A stretch of DNA of 64,000 nt from Xanthomonas indica (GTDB taxonomy: Bacteria; Pseudomonadota; Gammaproteobacteria; Xanthomonadales; Xanthomonadaceae): positions 1,162,501-1,226,500 of the forward strand of contig NZ_CP131914.1 of NCBI RefSeq assembly GCF_040529045.1, written 5' to 3'. The notes beneath the pieces are model-generated. The model was not told the DNA's origin. It saw nothing but the letters and a program-made list of their open reading frames with translations, and did no database searches. Every line of letters starts with the position of its first letter. The first letter of the stretch is position 1. Positions 25,370 through 34,655 of the stretch are shown here, piece by piece. Made by a program: the position numbers and the translations under genes.

Positions 25370-26206
25370 TCAGCGGCGCGTGGCCAGCACCCCGTCCAGC
25401 GCCAGTTGCGCGGCGAAGCCGGCCTTCTCCAGGCGCTTGGCCACCTCGCGCGGCACGTCGCGGCCGCTGGTGAGCTTGTTCGGACTGCCGGTGTAGTGGA
25501 ACAGCCGGCCGCCGCGGCGCAGCACCCGCGCGAGTTGGTCGTAGAAGGTTTGCGCGTAGAGTTCGCCGGCAATGCCGAAGCGTGGCGGGTCGTGCAGGAT
25601 CGCATCCATCGACGCATCGGCGATGCCGCCGATGGCGGCGCCGACATCGCCATGGGTCAGCTGCAGGCGGCCCTCACTGGCGGCCGGATCCGGCGACCAC
25701 GGATTGAGCGTGCGCAGCCACAGCACGTCGGCGTTCTTCTCGAACGAGTGCAGCCGCGCCACGCCGGCCTCCAGCGCGCAGGCGGCGAAATAGCCGAGGC
25801 CGCCGCAGGTATCGAGCACCTGCTTGCCGCGCGGTTCCACCAGCGCCACCTTGCGCCGCGCGTCCTCGAACGGCGACAGCTGCGCGCTGGGTAGCATCTT
25901 GATGCCGTCGATCTCGAAGGTCGGCGCGCCCCACTCGGTGGGCACCAGCTTGATCAGCGCGCCGCCGAAGCGCGACACCGCTTCGAAATCCTCGCCATCC
26001 CAGTAGTAGAGCGTGCGGTCCTTGAGCTTGCCCGGATAGGGATAGTCGCGCCCCTGCCACTGCCAACGTTCAGTGCCAAGCATTGCCTGGCCCTGACTGC
26101 GCTCCAGGTCAAGCGAGCCGGACCAGGTGGCGGTGCCGGCATCGCGCGCGGCGAGCAGCGCGGCGGCGAGTGGACGGGTCAGCAGGGGGCCGAAATAGCG
26201 GGTCAC
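25370..26206 (-). CDS. class I SAM-dependent methyltransferase
   Basis: 278 aa from GTG 26206 (VTRYFGPLL); an in-frame ATG at 26271 would add 22 basic residues. SAM-binding motif I is VLDTCGGLGYFAACALEAG, acidic motif II is LHSFEKNADVLWL, and motif IV is ILHDPPRFG, the DPPR/NPPY-type tetrapeptide of base methyltransferases. Residues 30-100 (YPYPGKLKDRTLYYWDG, EWGAPTFEIDGIKMLPS) form an N-terminal domain. An RNA or small-molecule substrate is possible. It converges with the LysR gene, 21 bases apart. Confidence 0.82.
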   Translation of the reverse strand: MTRYFGPLLTRPLAAALLAARDAGTATWSGSLDLERSQGQAMLGTERWQWQGRDYPYPGKLKDRTLYYWDGEDFEAVSRFGGALIKLVPTEWGAPTFEIDGIKMLPSAQLSPFEDARRKVALVEPRGKQVLDTCGGLGYFAACALEAGVARLHSFEKNADVLWLRTLNPWSPDPAASEGRLQLTHGDVGAAIGGIADASMDAILHDPPRFGIAGELYAQTFYDQLARVLRRGGRLFHYTGSPNKLTSGRDVPREVAKRLEKAGFAAQLALDGVLATRR

Positions 26207-26369
26207 GGGATCACAGGTTCGCCACCGACGCGGGAACCCGCGTGGGCGGCTGAGACGGAGGGGCTGCATCGTACCCGACGTATGGCTGAAAAAGGGAACG
26301 GCCGGCGAGCACAGCCGGCCAGCAGGGCGCCTCCTGTTGTCTCGCGTTGGGGGACAGATGTAGACATTC

Positions 26370-29300
26370 GTGAACGTCGTCGCATACGACGATACGCCGT
26401 CGCTAGAATTTGACCGGCATCGGTATGGCAGGAGCGCGGCATTGAACCAGGAAGAACAGCGACGGATTCTCGAGGTGTTGCAACATTGGCATGCCCTCGA
26501 ATTCTTCATCCCGTTTGCATTGGACCAGCGGCTGAGTGATCTCGAGGATTGGCAATGGTGCTACCTGGGACGCGATGCCCTGCAGAGCAAAAACGGGCAG
26601 CACTGGCTGCATGTTGACCCGCCGGCGGATAAGGAGGTGCAGGGATTCGACCTATATCTGGGCGTATTCGATGCATCCGCGATCCTGGACATGATGCGTG
26701 ACTGCTTGCCACCGGCGGCAGGCAATGGCATCACCGACGAGGAAGAACAGCGTGCGCAGCTGGAAGGCGCCACGTGTTTCGCCAAGCTGCGGCTGTCACC
26801 ACAAGGCGAGTTGCAACTGGACCGGATTTCCGTCTCCACAGTGCCGTGGGCGATCGGACAGGTCCGCGCGGGCGGACTGGGATCGCTTAGCCACGCTGCG
26901 TTCGACGCCGCCAAGCAGCGCTTGATCAGTCTCTTCAACGACTTTATGGCCCATCGTGGCGATCGCGCGGATGCGCCGCTCGGTGCGGAGGACATTCTGC
27001 GCCTACATCGCTTGCTGTGCGAGTGGGCGGGCTTCATGCCTGATCCCGAGGCGCCAATGGCGGTGCTGGAAGCACGGGTGCGCGACAGCATGGCAGCGCC
27101 GGACGTGGCAGCTGAGGTGGGGGTGGTGGTGGGCGCCCAAGACGCGCCAGAGGCCAGCTTGCCTGTAGCCGAGACTGCTGCCAGCGATACGAATGCTGGT
27201 GTGGAGGCCGACGATGCGGAAGATGAGGCAGCGGCGGACACCGAGATCGATATTCTCAACAGCTTTTTCCTCGTCGACTTGGAGCATGCGATCGCGTCGG
27301 TTCAAGCCGGGGCGATTCCCGAGCCGCTCCGGCGTTACCTGATTCCGTTGTCGAAGCAAGAGCGGATCGACCTGTATACCGATGCCGGTCGCGAGGAGCT
27401 GCTGCGGGCGCTGCATCCTCGACACCTCAATGCAGGCCACTGGCTGTCGGATCCCGAGCATGCAATGAGCTTGATGCAGCAGTTTGCCATTAATACCGCG
27501 CTGTCGGAGCTTGAGGCTGGTGGCCTGTTTTCGGTCAATGGACCGCCGGGGACCGGCAAGACGACGCTGCTGCGCGACGTGTTCGCTGAGATTTTGGTGC
27601 GCCGCGCCCGCGTGCTGGCGGGACTGCCTGATGCCGGGGCAGCCTTCGTCGGTACCAAGCGCAAGGTGCAGTTCGATGGCGATGAAAAGCCCTGCTACTT
27701 GCATGAACTCATCGAACCTTTGCTCGGGCACGAGATGGTCGTGGCGTCCTACAACAATGCCGCCATCGAGAATATTTCCGTTGCCTTGCCAAAGCGCAAA
27801 GAGGTGGCGTCACCGTGGCGCGATACCGTCCGTTACCTGCAGCCCGTCGCGCACAATCTGGCGATCAAGGCGGGCAAGCGTCGCAACGTTTCCCCCGAGG
27901 GCGAGGAGATGCCATGGGGGTTGATCAGCTGCGCGCTGGGAAACTCCCGTAACCGCAAGTTGTTCCGCGAGCGCTTTGCCTTTGCATCACTTAAAACCTC
28001 GAGCGAAGAAGTACCCAGTAATTTCTGGGGGTGGCGCAAACAGGCGCCAGCATTGAGTTTTTCAGAAGCGGCTGCCAGCTTTCGCAAGGCAGATCAGGCG
28101 GTCATGCGCGCGCTGTCCTTGCGCGGAGTTTATGCAGACTGCCAGGCGCGAGTGCAACAGCGGAGGCCGCAGCTGGAGTCTTTGCATCGCGCAAGCGAGC
28201 AGGCGCGCCAGGATTCCGAGCAAGCCGAGAAGAACCATTCGACGGCACAGGTAGCCCTGGCTCGTCTGGAACTGGAGTCGGCGCGCCTGCAGGAACGAGA
28301 GCAATTGATTCGCAAGACCCGGCCGTCCTGGTCGCAATGGTTGTTCGAGTTCCGCACCGCGCTTCGTCGCTGGCGTTCTGCGGAGGCGGAACTCAAGGCC
28401 AACGCCGATCTGCAGCTACAGCAATTCAAAGCACGCGAAGCACAACGTCTTGAGGTGGTCGCCGCGCAAGAGGCGATAGCGTCTTCCCGCGCTCAGCTGG
28501 AGGTATGCCGTGCGGCCGAGGCTGAGGTACAGCGCGAACAGGAAGTAGATCTACAGCAGCTGCGCGAAATGGTGCAGGTCATGCCCTTACCTTCGCTGCC
28601 CGAGACCCCGGAGCAGCTCGAAACTGACGTCTTCCAGATCAGTGGGCTCTGGCACGACCCGGAACTGTCTCAGTTGCGTTCGAACTTGTTCGCCGCCGCG
28701 ATGGCGCTGCACGAAGCATGGCTGCACGAGGTGACGCAGCATCACGGATTCGGCAGCAACGTGGTTGCGATGACGAAGTGGTTGCAAAACAAGCGGCCGC
28801 AGCGTGCGGACGATTATCTGTCGATCGTGCGCGGCCTGTTTATGATCGTTCCGATCGTGTCTACCACATTCGCGTCGTTCGCCAGCCAGTTTCGTGGTCT
28901 AGGCCCGGATGCGATCGGCTGGCTGTTCATCGACGAAGCGGGACAGGCGGTGCCGCAGGCGGCAGTGGGAGCATTGTGGCGCGCACGTCGTGCCGTCGTG
29001 GTCGGAGACCCCTTGCAGATAGAACCGGTGTTCACCTTGCCGATCCGCTTGATCGCCGCGCTCGGCGCACTTTCCGACGCGACCGCCGAGGGGGTCTATG
29101 CGCCGCACCGCACATCCGCGCAGTGCCTCGCCGATCAGGCCAATCGATATGGAACCCTTACGACGATGGGTGACGAGCCACTGTGGATCGGCAGCCCATT
29201 GCGCGTGCACCGGCGTTGCATCGAGCCGATGTTCGGCATCGCCAACCGTATCGCGTACGGCGGCAAGATGGTCTATGGCATGTCTAAACGACATGCGCCC

Positions 29301-29870
29301 GACGCCGCGCCGTTGCCGCTCGCCAGTTGCTGGTTGGATATTCCGGGCGGCACCGAACGCAAACAGGTGGTGCCCGAGCAGATTGCGTTCGTGGCTGGGT
29401 TGATCGTCCGGCTGTATCGGCGCGACGGAGCCTTGCCACGGCTGTACGTGATCTCGCCGTTCAAGGCGATCCGGCAAGCCTTGCATGATGCATTGCGCGG
29501 AGATGCCTGGGATGAAATGGGCAGCGGACAACGACCGTCGGCACGCGCCTTGAGTGACTGGCTGCGTGCCAGCGTGGGCACCGTACATACCTTCCAGGGC
29601 AAGGAGCAGGATACGGTCTTGATGGTGCTGGGCGCCGATCGCCAGCATCCTGGCTCGGCCCTCTGGGCCTCGTCCAAACCCAATCTGCTCAACGTCGCGT
29701 TGACCCGTGCCAAGCGCCGCTGCTATCTGATCGGGGATTTTGACCTTTGGAGCCCGCTGCAGCATTTCGACGCGACCGTGTCGGGTGAGTTCCCGCTACC
29801 GCGCCGCTCGGCTTCGGAATTCCTCAGTGAGCTTGACGTGGCGGACATGGCTCACGCCGCTCCCCGCTAG
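26370..29870 (+). CDS. large SF1 (Upf1-like) helicase with central coiled coil
   Basis: 1166 aa from GTG 26370, with weak ribosome context. Residues 1-330 form an accessory domain with an acidic linker (about 255-295). Walker A is NGPPGTGKTTLL (about 391). Residues 575-735 are rich in Gln, Glu, Arg and Ala with heptad patterning, a likely coiled coil inserted in the helicase core. Walker B is WLFIDEAGQA (about 850), followed by VVVGDPLQIEPV, TVHTFQGKEQDTVLM (about 1070) and LLNVALTRAKRRCYLIGDF (about 1110), diagnostic of SF1 DNA/RNA helicases. No nuclease domain is visible. No operon partner: the neighbours are a divergent methyltransferase and a separate transporter. Role unknown; related helicases occur in both repair and phage defence. 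Confidence 0.88.
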   Translation: MNVVAYDDTPSLEFDRHRYGRSAALNQEEQRRILEVLQHWHALEFFIPFALDQRLSDLEDWQWCYLGRDALQSKNGQHWLHVDPPADKEVQGFDLYLGVFDASAILDMMRDCLPPAAGNGITDEEEQRAQLEGATCFAKLRLSPQGELQLDRISVSTVPWAIGQVRAGGLGSLSHAAFDAAKQRLISLFNDFMAHRGDRADAPLGAEDILRLHRLLCEWAGFMPDPEAPMAVLEARVRDSMAAPDVAAEVGVVVGAQDAPEASLPVAETAASDTNAGVEADDAEDEAAADTEIDILNSFFLVDLEHAIASVQAGAIPEPLRRYLIPLSKQERIDLYTDAGREELLRALHPRHLNAGHWLSDPEHAMSLMQQFAINTALSELEAGGLFSVNGPPGTGKTTLLRDVFAEILVRRARVLAGLPDAGAAFVGTKRKVQFDGDEKPCYLHELIEPLLGHEMVVASYNNAAIENISVALPKRKEVASPWRDTVRYLQPVAHNLAIKAGKRRNVSPEGEEMPWGLISCALGNSRNRKLFRERFAFASLKTSSEEVPSNFWGWRKQAPALSFSEAAASFRKADQAVMRALSLRGVYADCQARVQQRRPQLESLHRASEQARQDSEQAEKNHSTAQVALARLELESARLQEREQLIRKTRPSWSQWLFEFRTALRRWRSAEAELKANADLQLQQFKAREAQRLEVVAAQEAIASSRAQLEVCRAAEAEVQREQEVDLQQLREMVQVMPLPSLPETPEQLETDVFQISGLWHDPELSQLRSNLFAAAMALHEAWLHEVTQHHGFGSNVVAMTKWLQNKRPQRADDYLSIVRGLFMIVPIVSTTFASFASQFRGLGPDAIGWLFIDEAGQAVPQAAVGALWRARRAVVVGDPLQIEPVFTLPIRLIAALGALSDATAEGVYAPHRTSAQCLADQANRYGTLTTMGDEPLWIGSPLRVHRRCIEPMFGIANRIAYGGKMVYGMSKRHAPDAAPLPLASCWLDIPGGTERKQVVPEQIAFVAGLIVRLYRRDGALPRLYVISPFKAIRQALHDALRGDAWDEMGSGQRPSARALSDWLRASVGTVHTFQGKEQDTVLMVLGADRQHPGSALWASSKPNLLNVALTRAKRRCYLIGDFDLWSPLQHFDATVSGEFPLPRRSASEFLSELDVADMAHAAPR

Positions 29871-30032
29871 CGATGGCCTGCGGCGGGCGGCATGGTCGGA
29901 GGGTGTGCAGTGGCGTGCGGCACGTTGCTGCGCTTCACCACACCGCCGCGGCGCCACACCCACGACAAAAGAGGGATACTGACGATCCCCCCAAGTACGC
30001 CGTCGCAGCGCCGCTGCCGGCCAGGATCGTCC

Positions 30033-30908
30033 ATGCTCAAGGGTGTGCTGCTCGGTTTCGCCTGTTATGCCGCCTATTCGATCAGCGATGCCTTCGTGAA
30101 GGGGCTGGAGGGGTCGCTGCCGGCCTACGAGGTGGTGTTCTTCGGGGCGCTGCTGATGCTGTCGGCGCTGCCGTTCCTGAAGAAGCCGGGCGATCGCTGG
30201 CGCGAGGTGGTGGTGGCACAGCGGCCCAGCATCTGGCTGCTGCGCGCGTTCACCGGTGCGGCCGGCAATCTGTCCGCGGTCACCGCGTTCACCCTGTTGC
30301 CGATGGCCGAGGCGTTCGCGCTGATCTTCCTGATGCCGATCTTCGTCACCGTGCTGTCGGTGCTGCTGCTCAAGGAAGAGGTGCGCTGGCGGCGCTGGCT
30401 GGCGGTGATCGTCGGCTTCATCGGGGTGCTGGTGGTGCTGCGGCCGGGCTTCCGCCATCTGGGCCAGGGCCATGTCGCGGCGATCGTCTGCGGGCTGGTG
30501 GGGGCGGTGTCGGTGATCAGCCTGCGCATGGCCGGGCCCGGCGAGAAGCGCCTGACCCTGTACGGCGCCGGCGTGCTCGGCCCGCTGCTGATGGGCGGGC
30601 TGTTGATGCTGCCGACCTTCGTCTGGCCGACCTGGCAGCAGTGGATCCTGCTGGCCGGCTACGGCCTGCTCGCCGGGCTGGCCGCGATCTTCATGATGTA
30701 CGCCTCGCGGTCGGCGCCGATCAGCGCGGTGGCGCCGACCCAGTACAGCCAGATGCTGTGGGCCATCGGCTTCGGCTACTGGCTGTTCCACGACCACCTG
30801 GACTGGCCGATGGCGGTGGGCATCGCGCTGATCCTGGGCGCCGGGCTGTTCACCCTGGTGCGCGAGGAGAAGGTCACGCGGTGGTGGCGGCGCACCAAAT
30901 TGGTGTGA
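30033..30908 (+). CDS. EamA/DMT-family transporter
   Basis: 291 aa from ATG 30033. Ten membrane helices in two EamA repeats can be traced, from GVLLGFACYAAYSISDAFVK to MAVGIALILGAGLFTLVREE. SAPISAVAPTQYSQMLWAIG near residue 230 is the conserved late-helix pattern. Family members are metabolite or drug exporters of the inner membrane. The substrate cannot be inferred and no operon partner is present. Confidence 0.88.
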   Translation: MLKGVLLGFACYAAYSISDAFVKGLEGSLPAYEVVFFGALLMLSALPFLKKPGDRWREVVVAQRPSIWLLRAFTGAAGNLSAVTAFTLLPMAEAFALIFLMPIFVTVLSVLLLKEEVRWRRWLAVIVGFIGVLVVLRPGFRHLGQGHVAAIVCGLVGAVSVISLRMAGPGEKRLTLYGAGVLGPLLMGGLLMLPTFVWPTWQQWILLAGYGLLAGLAAIFMMYASRSAPISAVAPTQYSQMLWAIGFGYWLFHDHLDWPMAVGIALILGAGLFTLVREEKVTRWWRRTKLV

Positions 30909-31095
30909 GTGTCGCCGCCTGAGCCGATCTCGGTCGCCGCACCGGCGCCGATCAGGAAATCGCCGATACGGCCGCGCGCGCAGCGCGGCGATGCTGCCGA
31001 CTCACGGACGAGGCAGGACGGCGGCGCGTGTGGCTGCGAGGGACCGCTGCGGTCGCCGCGCCATCGGATTTTCCTTATCAAGATCGGAGAACGGC

Positions 31096-31452
31096 ATGAC
31101 GAACAATGCGATGGGGCAGTTGCTCGACGCCGCGGCCCATGCGGGCGCGGCCGGCGTGCGGGTGGTGGCAGGCGTGGTCGGCGCGGACGGTGCGGTCCGC
31201 AACGGCGCGGGGTACACGGTGGCGCATGTCAGCACCGGGCATTACCTGGTGAGCTTCCAGCCTCCGTTCCAGGCGCTGGACGGGGTGTCGGTGACCCAGA
31301 TCTATCCCGGCGACGGCAGCACCTGCGACAACGCGGTGATCATCCGCCTGGATGCGGGCCAGGTCCTGCTGAAGACCGGCGATGGCGGCGGCAACCAGTC
31401 CGACCGCGATTTCAGCTTCGTGGCGATCGGGCAGGGCGGCGCGCTGGCCTGA
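31096..31452 (+). CDS. small hypothetical protein, beta-rich
   Basis: 118 aa from ATG 31096 with CGGAGAACGGC before it. No signal or membrane segment. VVAGVVGADGAVRNGAGYTV, STGHYLVSFQPPFQALDGVS and DGGGNQSDRDFSFVAIGQGG give a short beta-sandwich-like pattern reminiscent of phage-tail or lectin-like domains, but I do not recognise the family. A long hairpin follows directly, so it is a single-gene unit. Confidence 0.65.
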   Translation: MTNNAMGQLLDAAAHAGAAGVRVVAGVVGADGAVRNGAGYTVAHVSTGHYLVSFQPPFQALDGVSVTQIYPGDGSTCDNAVIIRLDAGQVLLKTGDGGGNQSDRDFSFVAIGQGGALA

Positions 31453-31457
31453 GCGAC

Positions 31458-31512
31458 GGCCCCCGCGGCGTCCCGGGCGGCATGCGGCGCCGCCCGCGCC
31501 GCTGCGGGGGCC
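31458..31512 (+). terminator. long GC-rich hairpin
   Basis: GGCCCCCGC (31458-31466) pairs perfectly with GCGGGGGCC (31504-31512), with a further GGCGGC/GCCGCC stem inside. It starts six bases after the stop of the preceding gene. Confidence 0.6.
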
Positions 31513-31591
31513 ACCCGGCGCACGCGCGGCTGGCGCGCGCTGCCGCCATCTTCTATGTTTGCAGGCTAATCCCTCGCGATGGCCTGCGCTC

Positions 31592-32962
31592 ATGACCGAT
31601 CCGTCCGCCCAGCCCGACCACCTGCAGCGCAGCCTGTCCAACCGCCACCTGCAGTTGATCGCGATCGGCGGAGCGATCGGCACCGGCCTGTTCATGGGCT
31701 CGGGCAAGACCATCAGCCTGGCCGGGCCGTCGATCCTGTTCGTGTACCTGATCATCGGCGTGATGCTGTTCTTCGTGATGCGCGCGATGGGCGAGCTGCT
31801 GCTGTCGAACCTGGAGTACAAGTCGTTCATCGACTTCTCCACCGACCTGCTGGGGCCCTGGGCCGGGTTCTTCTGCGGCTGGACCTACTGGTTTTGCTGG
31901 ATCATCACCGCCATCGCCGACGTGATCGCGATCGCCGCCTACGCGCAGTTCTGGTTCCCGACGCTGGCGCCGTGGATCCCGGCGATGCTGTGCGTGCTGT
32001 TGCTGCTGGGGCTGAACCTGGTGACGGTGAAGCTGTTCGGCGAGATGGAATTCTGGTTCGCGCTCATCAAGATCATCGCGATCTGCGCGCTGATCCTCAC
32101 CGGCGCCGGCCTGGTCGCCTGGGGCTTCCAGTCGCCGTCCGGGCATGTGGCCTCGCTGGCCAACCTGTGGAACGACGGCGGCATGTTCCCGATGGGGCTG
32201 GGCGGGTTCTTCGCCGGGTTCCAGATCGCGGTGTTCGCCTTCGTCGGCATCGAGCTGGTCGGCACCACCGCCGCCGAGACCGCCGACCCGCGCCGCAACC
32301 TGCCCAAGGCGATCAACTCGATCCCGGTGCGCATCCTGGTGTTCTACGTGCTGGCGCTGGTGGCGATCATGGCGGTGACGCCATGGCGCGAAGTGGTGCC
32401 GGGCAAGAGCCCGTTCGTGGAGCTGTTCGTGCTGGCCGGCGTGCCGGCCGCGGCCAGCCTGATCAACTTCGTGGTGCTGACCTCGGCCACGTCCTCGGCC
32501 AACAGCGGCATCTTCTCCACCAGCCGCATGCTCTACGGCCTGGCCGAGGAGCGCCACGCGCCGCGCGGCTTTGCGCGGCTCTCGCGTGCGGCGGTGCCGG
32601 CGCGCGGTCTGTTGTTTTCCTGCGCCTGCCTGCTCGGCGGCACGGTGCTGATGTACCTGATCCCGAACCTGGTCACCGCGTTCACCCTGGTCACCACGCT
32701 GGCTGCGGTGCTGTTCATGTTCGTCTGGTCGCTGATCCTGTGCGCCTACATCGCCTACCGGCGCAAGCGCCCGCAACTGCACGCGGCCTCCGCGTTCAAG
32801 ATGCCCGGCGGCGTGGTCATGTGCTACGTGTGCCTGGCGTTCTTCGCCTTCGTGCTGGCGCTGCTGACCCTGCAGGCCGACACCCGCCAGGCGCTGTTCG
32901 GCAGCCCGGTGTGGTTCCTGCTGCTGGGCGTGGGCTACGCGTTGAAGCGCCGCAGCGCCTGA
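31592..32962 (+). CDS. cycA: D-serine/D-alanine/glycine permease
   Basis: 456 aa with twelve membrane helices. It follows E. coli CycA closely along its length, for example RHLQLIAIGGAIGTGLFMGS, RAMGELLLSNLEYKSF, AGFQIAVFAFVGIELVGTTA and NFVVLTSATSSANSGIFSTS, the consensus transport motifs of the amino-acid/polyamine/organocation family. It imports D-alanine, D-serine and glycine by proton symport. Start ATG 31592 puts the first helix at residue 21. Followed after 78 bases by corA on the same strand. Confidence 0.93.
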   Translation: MTDPSAQPDHLQRSLSNRHLQLIAIGGAIGTGLFMGSGKTISLAGPSILFVYLIIGVMLFFVMRAMGELLLSNLEYKSFIDFSTDLLGPWAGFFCGWTYWFCWIITAIADVIAIAAYAQFWFPTLAPWIPAMLCVLLLLGLNLVTVKLFGEMEFWFALIKIIAICALILTGAGLVAWGFQSPSGHVASLANLWNDGGMFPMGLGGFFAGFQIAVFAFVGIELVGTTAAETADPRRNLPKAINSIPVRILVFYVLALVAIMAVTPWREVVPGKSPFVELFVLAGVPAAASLINFVVLTSATSSANSGIFSTSRMLYGLAEERHAPRGFARLSRAAVPARGLLFSCACLLGGTVLMYLIPNLVTAFTLVTTLAAVLFMFVWSLILCAYIAYRRKRPQLHAASAFKMPGGVVMCYVCLAFFAFVLALLTLQADTRQALFGSPVWFLLLGVGYALKRRSA

Positions 32963-33040
32963 ACCGATGCGCGCGGCGGTCGTTGACGCTCCGCGCGCGC
33001 TGGCCGATGCTCGCGGCCTTTCCTGCGCGAGCCCGTCCCG

Positions 33041-33961
33041 ATGATCACTCTCCATCGCCTTGGCGGCACCTCCGATACACCGGTGTGCTGGGTGGACCTG
33101 TGCCAGCCGAGCGAGGCGGACCTGGCCGAGGTCGACCGCAAGGTCGGCTTCGCCGTGCCGACGCGCGCGGCCATCGGCGAGATCGAGTTCAGCAGCCGGG
33201 TGCGGGTGGAAGGCGAGGTGCTGTTCCTCAACGTGCCGCGCTTCCAGGACGAGGACGGCCCGACCGCGCCGCTCGGTTTCGCGGTGTCGCCGCGGGTACT
33301 GGTGACCCAGCGCGAGCAGCCGATGGCCTCGCTGGACGCGGTGGCCGCGCAGTTGCAGCACAGCCCCTGCCGCAGCACCGACGACCTGCTGCTGCGCCTG
33401 CTCGACGAACTGGTCGGGCGCCTGGCCGATCGCCTGGAAGCGCTGGAGGCGCAGATCACCGAGACCACGCGCGCCGCGTTCGCCAAGCCGCATGCGCGGC
33501 ACAAGTCGCGGCACCTGGAGCGGATGCTGCACGACGTCGGCGACATGGGCCGGCGCCTGGGCGGCATGCACAACGCCGGCCACGGCCTGCTGCGCCTGGC
33601 CACCTACCTGGACGACGCCGCGCCGGACTGGTTCGGCGAGGACGCGGCCAAGCGCATCGGGCTGTTGCACAAGGATCTGTCCACGCTCATCGAATTCGAG
33701 CAGCACCTGGACGATCGCATCGAGTTCCTGCTCGACAGTGTGCTGGGCATGATCAACGTCGACCAGAACAACGTGATGAAGGTGATGGCGGTGGCCTCGG
33801 TGGTGGGCATCCCGCCGACGGTGCTGGTCGGCATCTGGGGCATGAACTTCGCGCACATGCCCGAGCTGAAATGGCACGACGCCTACTACTGGGCGCTGGG
33901 CGTGATCGCGCTGAGCATGCTGTTGCCGCTGGCCTGGTTCCGCCGGCGCGGCTGGGTCTGA
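33041..33961 (+). CDS. corA: CorA-family magnesium/divalent-cation transporter
   Basis: 306 aa. The cytoplasmic N-domain ends in long helices (LLLRLLDELVGRLADRLEAL; FEQHLDDRIEFLLDSVLGM), followed by two C-terminal membrane helices with the pore signature GIWGMN and the loop AHMPEL. A short basic tail ends RRRGWV. GMN is the selectivity motif of Mg2+-transporting CorA. The MPEL loop fits the zinc/magnesium branch also called ZntB-like, where the loop differs from the canonical MPEL only in flanking residues, so CorA is preferred. Confidence 0.88.
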   Translation: MITLHRLGGTSDTPVCWVDLCQPSEADLAEVDRKVGFAVPTRAAIGEIEFSSRVRVEGEVLFLNVPRFQDEDGPTAPLGFAVSPRVLVTQREQPMASLDAVAAQLQHSPCRSTDDLLLRLLDELVGRLADRLEALEAQITETTRAAFAKPHARHKSRHLERMLHDVGDMGRRLGGMHNAGHGLLRLATYLDDAAPDWFGEDAAKRIGLLHKDLSTLIEFEQHLDDRIEFLLDSVLGMINVDQNNVMKVMAVASVVGIPPTVLVGIWGMNFAHMPELKWHDAYYWALGVIALSMLLPLAWFRRRGWV

Positions 33962-33965
33962 GCCA

Positions 33966-33989
33966 CTGCGCGCGGCGCCGGCCGCGCAG
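33966..33989. terminator. bidirectional hairpin between corA and a convergent gene
   Basis: CTGCGCG and GGC on the left (33966-33976) pair with GCCGCGCAG (33981-33989). It occupies nearly the whole 30-base gap between two convergent stops. Confidence 0.55.
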
Positions 33990-33991
33990 GA

Positions 33992-34351
33992 TCACGCCGC
34001 GAGGCTGTCGGCCTGTGCTGCGGCGTCCACCGCGTCGTGCTCTTCGCCGCTGACGTGCTGCACCGGGGCGATGTCCCAGGACACCGTGTCCGGATCGATC
34101 AGGGCGTGGATCGCCGCACCCTGCAGTTCGCGCATCAGCCGCCGCGCCGACGCGGTACCGTGCGCCACGCTGTCCCACAGCACCATGTCGACCACGCTGC
34201 CGTCGCGGCGGCGGGCGATGCGCCGCGAGCGGAAGCCGGGCTGGCGCTGCAGCCACGCATCGACCTCGGCGTTGGCGCGCAGGAAGGTGCGCCAGGTGCA
34301 GTCCAGTAGGCGGAAGGTGGCGATTTCCAGGGCTTCGGTATGGGGATGCAT
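33992..34351 (-). CDS. small ABM-like (dimeric alpha/beta barrel) protein
   Basis: 119 aa from ATG 34351, with GCAGGAGAG upstream. EIATFRLLDCTWRTFLRANA, WLQRQPGFRSRRIARRRDG and SVVDMVLWDSVAHGTAS resemble the ferredoxin-like half-barrel of antibiotic-biosynthesis monooxygenase and related stress proteins. The C-terminal 25 residues are acidic and Ala-rich. It is divergent from an AraC regulator, a common arrangement for a target and its activator. Enzymatic activity is not assured. Confidence 0.7.
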   Translation of the reverse strand: MHPHTEALEIATFRLLDCTWRTFLRANAEVDAWLQRQPGFRSRRIARRRDGSVVDMVLWDSVAHGTASARRLMRELQGAAIHALIDPDTVSWDIAPVQHVSGEEHDAVDAAAQADSLAA

Positions 34352-34655
34352 CGGTCTCTCCTGCGGTCTGCATCGCCCGCACGGCGCGCTGGCGGCGACG
34401 CGGCAGCGCGACGGCGGGGCATGGGGGAAGGGACAGGGCCGTACGGCCGGAACAGGCGGGCGGGGGGCGGGCGTTCCGGGACGGCGCCGGTAGCGGAACC
34501 GGCCGACACAGGATGCTGGCCCGCGCCGCCGGCGCGTTAGCGCGATCCAACGGAATTCTTGTACGATCCTGCAAGCCGCGTCGCGCCGTGGTCCGTGCCG
34601 GCGCAGCATCGTGCAAGCTTGCCTTCCTCCTCCGCACGCTACAGCGCCCTTGCCG

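Noticed and set aside
31553-33877. Long minus-strand frame across cycA and corA
   Set aside because: His/Gln/Arg-rich antisense shadow of two well-supported membrane proteins.
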